From Burkholderiaceae bacterium (lineage in GTDB: Bacteria; Pseudomonadota; Gammaproteobacteria; Burkholderiales; Burkholderiaceae_C), in assembly GCA_031256125.1 (NCBI GenBank), contig JAIRRE010000084.1, positions 1-12,863 on the forward strand: a stretch of 12,863 nt of DNA, read 5' to 3'. A model generated the notes under the pieces. The model was given only the letters and a program-made list of their open reading frames with translations, was not told the DNA's origin and ran no database searches. Both the position numbers and the translations under genes were made by a program. Below, piece after piece: positions 9,506 through 12,863 of this stretch. Numbering within the stretch: position 1 is the stretch's first letter; each line of letters starts with the position of its first letter.

Positions 9506-9879
9506 GGGGCTGCATTGGTTTCGACGCGGGTTGGAATCGTCCCAGGGCATGCCGAGGTTCAGTCACCTCGTAAAACCGCTGAAATCAAACTAACTGCAAA
9601 CGACGAACGTTTCGCTCTCGCCGCTTGACGGCGAGCCTCGCAACAGCACGCTGATGGGCTGGGCAAGGGTGAGGTAACTCATCCCGGCTGCGGGGAGTCA
9701 TTACATCGGCTGGCGCGGCGGCGGGTGCCTTGCTGCCGTGCGAGATTCAAGGGCACTGGCCAGCTCGGCAGCGTGCTCCTGCGCGGCCGGATTGGCGAGA
9801 TCCAATATAGGACGCTACGCATGTAGAACTGGACGGGGAAGATTTGCGGACGGGGGTTCAACTCCCCCCAGCTCCACCA
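9506..9879 (+). ncRNA. ssrA: tmRNA (ssrA), one-piece
   Basis: Transfer-messenger RNA rescues stalled ribosomes and adds a degradation tag. The 5' end GGGGCTGCATTGGTTTCGACG is the conserved tRNA-like start, and its GGGGCT pairs with AGCTCC before the encoded 3' CCA (9877-9879). The T-arm GGGGG-TTCAACT-CCCCC lies just before the 3' end. The resume codon and tag reading frame lie at 9596-9628 after the usual TAACTGCAAACGACGAA context. At 374 nt it is a normal one-piece tmRNA, not the permuted alphaproteobacterial or cyanobacterial form. Helices of the pseudoknot region are visible, for example CTCGCCG/CGGCGAG around 9617-9636. The gene lies directly after gph and is followed by an intrinsic terminator, then by accessory DNA. 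Confidence 0.97.
9596..9628 (+). other. tmRNA tag reading frame (ANDERFALAA-stop)
   Basis: GCA (resume codon) AAC GAC GAA CGT TTC GCT CTC GCC GCT TGA encodes ANDERFALAA. The ALAA end is the recognition signal for ClpXP/SspB-type proteolysis. The AND-E...ALAA pattern is characteristic of betaproteobacterial tmRNA and supports the taxonomic placement of the window. Confidence 0.96.
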
Positions 9880-9885
9880 ATACTT

Positions 9886-9917
9886 AAAAACCCAACCCTT
9901 ATCAGTTGGGTTTTTTT
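9886..9917 (+). terminator. Intrinsic terminator of ssrA
   Basis: AAAAACCCAAC (9886-9896), loop CCTTATCA, GTTGGGTTTTT (9905-9915) and a run of seven T (9911-9917) form a strong rho-independent terminator starting 7 nt after the tmRNA 3' end. Because the A-run precedes the stem it could also act on transcripts arriving from the right. Confidence 0.93.
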
Positions 9918-10141
9918 ATGCCCGCAGCGCCAGTGTTGACACGGTTCCGGGCGTCTGCCTCTTTAGCGGCACCCCTCTGCCGACGCCCGTTTCCGGGCCA
10001 CTTGGCCCCGTTTTTTCTCTCTGTTCTTTGTCTGGCTCTTTACCGGAGAACGCCCCACACCCAGCAAAAACGCGGGTTTGCGCGCGTCGGGTTGCGTTTT
10101 TCGTCTGCTGGAGGCAGCGCGACCGAGAATGCAACGGGCGT
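9918..10141. other. Structured intergenic segment rich in inverted repeats
   Basis: No convincing gene lies here. Inverted repeats are CGGGCGTC (9948-9955) with GACGCCCG (9982-9989), enclosing TGCC/GGCA (9956-9959/9968-9971). Next come GCCCG/CGGGC (9985-9989/9994-9998) and GGGCC-ACTT-GGCCC (9995-10008) followed by CG and six T (10011-10016), a terminator-like end on the plus strand. Last is AAAAACGC (10066-10073) with GCGTTTTT (10094-10101). The second and third hairpins share bases and exclude each other. A minus-strand frame (9916-10185, 89 codons) begins with an ATG sharing a base with the stop of the HTH gene (TGATG), but it would run through a terminator hairpin, so I do not call it as a gene. 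Confidence 0.55.
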
Positions 10142-10162
10142 AAAAAAACCGCCCGGAGGCGG
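10142..10162 (-). terminator. Intrinsic terminator after the HTH gene
   Basis: On the minus strand CCGCC-TCCG-GGCGG is followed by seven T (complement of the A-run at 10142-10148). It begins 22 nt after the stop codon of the HTH gene and would end transcription of the island operon before it reaches ssrA from the opposite side. Confidence 0.8.
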
Positions 10163-10184
10163 CGCGTGGTGGAGGTGCTGGCCA

Positions 10185-10676
10185 TCAGCTTCTGGCCTGG
10201 ATCATCCTGCGCTGCTGTTGCCAGTCCAGCGGCAGGCTGCCGTTGCGGATCAGGTGCTCCAGCGCGATCCCGCTGTCGTCGGTCAGGCAGGCTTCGACGA
10301 CGTCCGGAGCCAGATGCATCAGCCGCGTAAGCGTGCTGGCCCGCCCGGGGTTGAGTCCTTCGGCCTGCGTGATCTCGGTCATCGAGGTGAACCGCCCGTC
10401 GTCGAGCAGGCGTTGCCAGTGGTGCGCCATCCCGAGCGCCCGCACCAAGGCGCTGTCCTGCGCTGCTGCGCGCGCTTCGTACTCCTGCGCAGACTCATCC
10501 GCGAACGCCTGTGGCGTGTCGAGCGGCGTGATGATCTTGCGGCGCACGCCGCGCTTGACGGTGATCTGCCCGAGCCCGCCCGAGATGCTGATGCGGCCGC
10601 CGTAGGCATTGCGCTCTCTGCCGTCGCCGGAACCGTTGCTGCCAACTACCAGACCTGCCACGAGAACACCGAGCAA
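10185..10676 (-). CDS. KorB/ParB-like HTH protein of recombinase-associated type, probably 5'-truncated
   Basis: The product resembles small HTH proteins found beside site-specific recombinase genes in mobile elements. Family-like features are a short strand region with an RGVRRKII motif (42-49), a helix SALVRALGMAHHWQRLLDDGR, an HTH (about 97-122, SMTEITQAEGLNPGRASTLTRLMHLAPD), and a C-terminal LPLDWQQQRRM segment. The N-terminal 25 residues (LGVLVAGLVVGSNGSG) look like unrelated translated DNA. The only start is a TTG at 10676 without a good Shine-Dalgarno, and the frame is open all the way from the stop of the preceding GIY-YIG gene. The true 5' end therefore seems lost, and it may be a remnant. 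No recombinase gene is next to it. Family assignment is from remembered similarity; the function is unproven. Confidence 0.55.
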   Translation of the reverse strand: MLGVLVAGLVVGSNGSGDGRERNAYGGRISISGGLGQITVKRGVRRKIITPLDTPQAFADESAQEYEARAAAQDSALVRALGMAHHWQRLLDDGRFTSMTEITQAEGLNPGRASTLTRLMHLAPDVVEACLTDDSGIALEHLIRNGSLPLDWQQQRRMIQARS

Positions 10677-10724
10677 CTGAGGGCGTTGCAGGCGTGGGTC
10701 GTGGAGATGATGGCTGCAAAGTGA
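10621..10724 (+). pseudogene. Possible C-terminal remnant of a tyrosine recombinase
   Basis: A plus-strand frame ends with VAANYQTCHENTEQLRALQA, then WVVEMMAAK and a TGA. The pattern V-x3-Y-x15-W with RALQ before the Trp fits the tail of P4-type integrases. Those proteins end in a helix with a conserved Tyr, an R-x-L and a Trp. It covers only about 34 codons: upstream the frame is antisense to the HTH gene. Location next to ssrA makes an integrase remnant plausible, but the match is short and could be chance. Confidence 0.25.
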
Positions 10725-10736
10725 CGTGCCTTGCCC

Positions 10737-11627
10737 TTACGCCCAGACCTCGTCCAGATTCTTGGCCGCCAGCAGCTTCTCCCGCAGCGCGTAGCGCGAC
10801 GACTGCATATTGACCTCGCTGTTTTCCGGGCGCGGGATCGGGACAATGGCCGTCGCTGGCCCTTTGAACTTGATCATGTACTTGCCGGTGTCGTTGTAAG
10901 GCAGGATGGCCTCGACCTCGGCAATGTGGGTGATGGCAGCAACGGGGGCCACCTGATAGGCCGCGATGAACTTCAGCTTTGAGATGTGTTTCGCGTTGAT
11001 CCTCACGGCGAACCAGCAGTTTTCATTCAGGAAGCTCTGCTTGAACCCTTCCTCGCGGGCAGGGACGACGATGGTGTCGAACTTGTCGTTCTCCGACCCC
11101 ACAGGCTGCACCTGATCGCTCGGGTCTTCCTGCTTCGGCGGCGTGAAGGCGTTGATGCCGAGCATTGGCAAGATTAGCAGCATATCGGCCAGGAATGCCT
11201 GCGCCGTGGCCTTCGCTGCCGGGGCCATCGTCGGAGCCGTCGGGTTGTTCTTGTTCAGCAGAATGGCCCGGTCATGCTTCTTGGCCAGCGCAACCAGAGC
11301 CGATTCCAGGAACTGAACTTCGGTTTTGCCGATCTTGTGGATGCGGTCGAAAAAGTAGACGCCCCACACCCAACCCTCCTTGTTTGAGACGTGATTCTTC
11401 AGCCGGTCGCCGACAGGATCGGCTTCACCAATGTAGATCGTCTCTTCGGCCGCATTGCCAACAAGGATGTAGATGCCAGCTTGCGAGAAGCCTGGCTCAT
11501 GCTTCAACAGGTGGAATAGTTCTTTGTTGAAGACGACACCGCAACCCGACCAGTTTGATTTGTCGAGGTGACGAATGCCCTCGGGGTCGCCAGTCGTGGC
11601 AAATAGCGTGATTGAAAACGGCTGCAT
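10737..11627 (-). CDS. GIY-YIG nuclease with extra C-terminal domain, linked to type III Res
   Basis: The 296-aa protein has a GIY-YIG endonuclease domain at about residues 48-130. It shows GIY (51-53), YIG (65-67), the catalytic Arg75 in RLKNH, the metal-binding Glu108 in QFLESAL and the Asn of the NNPT motif (127-130). A helical segment ending in LILPMLGINAF follows, as in GIY-YIG proteins that carry DUF4357-type tails. After an acidic linker (166-180) comes a second domain of about 100 residues with NENCWFAVRI, IAAYQVAPVAAITHIAEV and a final SRYALREKLLAA, whose function I do not know. The frame is open to 11768, but the ATG at 11625-11627 has GAGGGAGA about 7 nt upstream and starts outside the Res gene. 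It lies 35 nt after res, so co-transcription is likely. A defence or island-maintenance role is inferred. Confidence 0.85.
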   Translation of the reverse strand: MQPFSITLFATTGDPEGIRHLDKSNWSGCGVVFNKELFHLLKHEPGFSQAGIYILVGNAAEETIYIGEADPVGDRLKNHVSNKEGWVWGVYFFDRIHKIGKTEVQFLESALVALAKKHDRAILLNKNNPTAPTMAPAAKATAQAFLADMLLILPMLGINAFTPPKQEDPSDQVQPVGSENDKFDTIVVPAREEGFKQSFLNENCWFAVRINAKHISKLKFIAAYQVAPVAAITHIAEVEAILPYNDTGKYMIKFKGPATAIVPIPRPENSEVNMQSSRYALREKLLAAKNLDEVWA

Positions 11628-11662
11628 GAACTTCTCCCTCGACGATGCTTCTCTCGTGATGA

Positions 11663-12863
11663 TTACTTCACCACTTCCATCAGCTTCCCAAAGCTGTCCA
11701 CCACGTCGTACTTGACGTTTTCCGGGGCGAAACGGCGGTTCATCTCGTCGAAGAACTTGCGGGCGCATTTGATCTTGGTTTTCTCGATCTCGCTCAGCTC
11801 CATCGTTGACATGGATCCCTTGGTTTCCGCCACGAAGTAAATGTGCTTCACCGCGCCCTCCTTGAACGAAATGGCCCAGTCCGGGTTGTAGTCGCCAACC
11901 GGGGTCGGGATCAGGAAACCGCGCGGCAACTTCGCGTACACCACAACTTCGGCGCTGGCCTCCAGTGCCTCGGCGAAATCGCGCTCCGGCTTCGAGCCGG
12001 AATCTGGTAGCACGAAGTCGTAGATGTGGTGCTTGGGCGTTTTGACCGCCTTGCTGAAGTCCTGCTTGGTCTGCCCGGCGGTGAAGATGTCCAGATCGAA
12101 TTTGTCCTCGACCGGGTCGTAGGCCAGATGCTCGATGATGACCGTCGCCTTCTGTTCGTTGATGAGCCTTGTGGCCTCGGCGATGAAGCTCTCCGGATTG
12201 GTCTTGAACTGCGCAAAGACCGCGACGTTGATGCCCTTGAGGACTTTCCCCACCGTCCGGCGTGTCAGTTGCGTGCCTTCGGCCAGCTTGCCGATCAAGT
12301 CGTACTTGACCGCAGAATGAATCGAGTTGCGGTTGGTTTCGGTTTCCGTGGCCTTCAACTCGAAGGCATTACCGCCCTTGATGCCATCGTAGGTCACAGC
12401 GGCGGCTTGCTCGCCGTGCTGGATGGTGTATTGCAGCGGGGTCACGCGCAGGGCCGCGTCCAGTTCCATCACCGCTTTCTGCACCAATTCGTCAGAGTCG
12501 AAGTCGACGCTGTAGGCCGCCTTGCGATTGATGCGGTTCCACAGCGCCTTGAACTCTTGCTTGTCAAAGTTGGCGTTGAGCGGATTCTTCTTCGGGCGGC
12601 GGTCGTCGCCGATGTCGGGCAACTGGCTGGCGCTGAACACACTGTCAATCAGTTGGAATACCTGCTCTGCGTATGGCGCAAGCTCCGGCGGCAGATCGGC
12701 CAGCGCGCCAGCCTTTTTGGCATCGTGATACGTGCCAGTGATCCCATCCGCGTCGTCGGTGTAGTCGTTCTTGACCAGATAGCGGTAGATTTGCTTCGCC
12801 AGTTGCGGCGTGACCGGCACGTCGCCGGTCGCCGTTTTCAGCACCTTGCCGGTGAAGTATTCC
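11663..12863 (-). CDS. res: Type III restriction endonuclease Res subunit, C-terminal part (cut by right edge)
   Basis: Res is the ATP-dependent motor and nuclease subunit of type III restriction-modification. Together with the Mod methyltransferase it cleaves DNA near pairs of unmethylated sites. Only the last 400 codons are present: the frame is open to the window end, so the GTG at 12842-12844 is not the start. The helicase motor is therefore outside. The C-terminal PD-(D/E)xK nuclease is visible as YNPDW (Asp codon at 11879-11881) and, 18 residues later, ETK in FVAETKG (about 11819-11827), matching the arrangement known in EcoP15I. An upstream SKPERDFAEALE helix is also typical. Mod should be encoded to the right. 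No frameshift or stop interrupts the visible part. Confidence 0.9.
   Translation of the reverse strand, partial: EYFTGKVLKTATGDVPVTPQLAKQIYRYLVKNDYTDDADGITGTYHDAKKAGALADLPPELAPYAEQVFQLIDSVFSASQLPDIGDDRRPKKNPLNANFDKQEFKALWNRINRKAAYSVDFDSDELVQKAVMELDAALRVTPLQYTIQHGEQAAAVTYDGIKGGNAFELKATETETNRNSIHSAVKYDLIGKLAEGTQLTRRTVGKVLKGINVAVFAQFKTNPESFIAEATRLINEQKATVIIEHLAYDPVEDKFDLDIFTAGQTKQDFSKAVKTPKHHIYDFVLPDSGSKPERDFAEALEASAEVVVYAKLPRGFLIPTPVGDYNPDWAISFKEGAVKHIYFVAETKGSMSTMELSEIEKTKIKCARKFFDEMNRRFAPENVKYDVVDSFGKLMEVVK

Noticed and set aside
9906..10724. 272-codon plus-strand frame from the ssrA terminator to the GIY-YIG stop
   Set aside because: It starts inside a terminator, crosses the inverted repeats and a minus-strand terminator, and is antisense to the HTH gene. 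Only its last 34 codons look protein-like and are listed separately.
11628..11768. N-terminal extension of the GIY-YIG protein into res
   Set aside because: The added residues are translated from the Res gene in another frame, and a good Shine-Dalgarno precedes the ATG at 11627.

Overview
The window comes from a high-GC betaproteobacterium that fixes CO2 by the Calvin-Benson-Bassham cycle. Two things support this. A tmRNA gene encodes the tag ANDERFALAA, a betaproteobacterial type. The left half carries a red-type (form IC) RuBisCO with its CbbX activase. I cannot name the genus from the sequence alone; a chemolithoautotrophic or facultatively autotrophic Burkholderiales-like organism is the best guess.

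Left region (1-5663). Six genes lie on the minus strand, in transcription order cbbL, cbbS, cbbX, cbbF (fructose-1,6-bisphosphatase), cbbP (phosphoribulokinase) and pyk (pyruvate kinase, cut off by the left edge). The first five are closely spaced (10 to 65 nt gaps) and look like one operon; pyk follows after 160 nt. A perfect 9-bp stem-loop without a U-tract separates cbbS from cbbX and probably sets the RuBisCO:activase ratio. cbbR, the LysR-type regulator, is divergent from cbbL. The shared intergenic region holds a perfect LysR-like dyad lying in a plausible cbbR promoter.

Middle region (5664-9917). All genes are on the plus strand: cbbR, a 12-TM major facilitator of the drug:H+ antiporter type, ubiG and gph (overlapping by ATGA), and ssrA (tmRNA) followed by a strong intrinsic terminator. 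Gph removes the 2-phosphoglycolate made by RuBisCO oxygenase activity, so it complements the operon functionally although it is transcribed apart from it. The ssrA promoter appears to lie in the end of gph, with the gph stop codon forming part of the -10 box.

Right region (9918-12863). This looks like an accessory island placed directly after ssrA, a common integration site. It starts with about 225 nt of dense inverted repeats. Next come a minus-strand terminator, a KorB/ParB-like HTH gene of the sort found beside site-specific recombinases (apparently 5'-truncated), and on the opposite strand a short reading-frame remnant that may be the tail of a tyrosine integrase. Then come a GIY-YIG nuclease with an extra C-terminal domain and the C-terminal 400 codons of a type III restriction endonuclease (Res) that runs off the right edge. 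Res and the GIY-YIG gene are co-directional and 35 nt apart, so they probably form a defence operon; the matching methyltransferase should lie beyond the right edge.

The best candidates for something undescribed are the two-domain GIY-YIG protein coupled to type III Res and the structured segment between ssrA and the island. Neither can be proven new without database searches.
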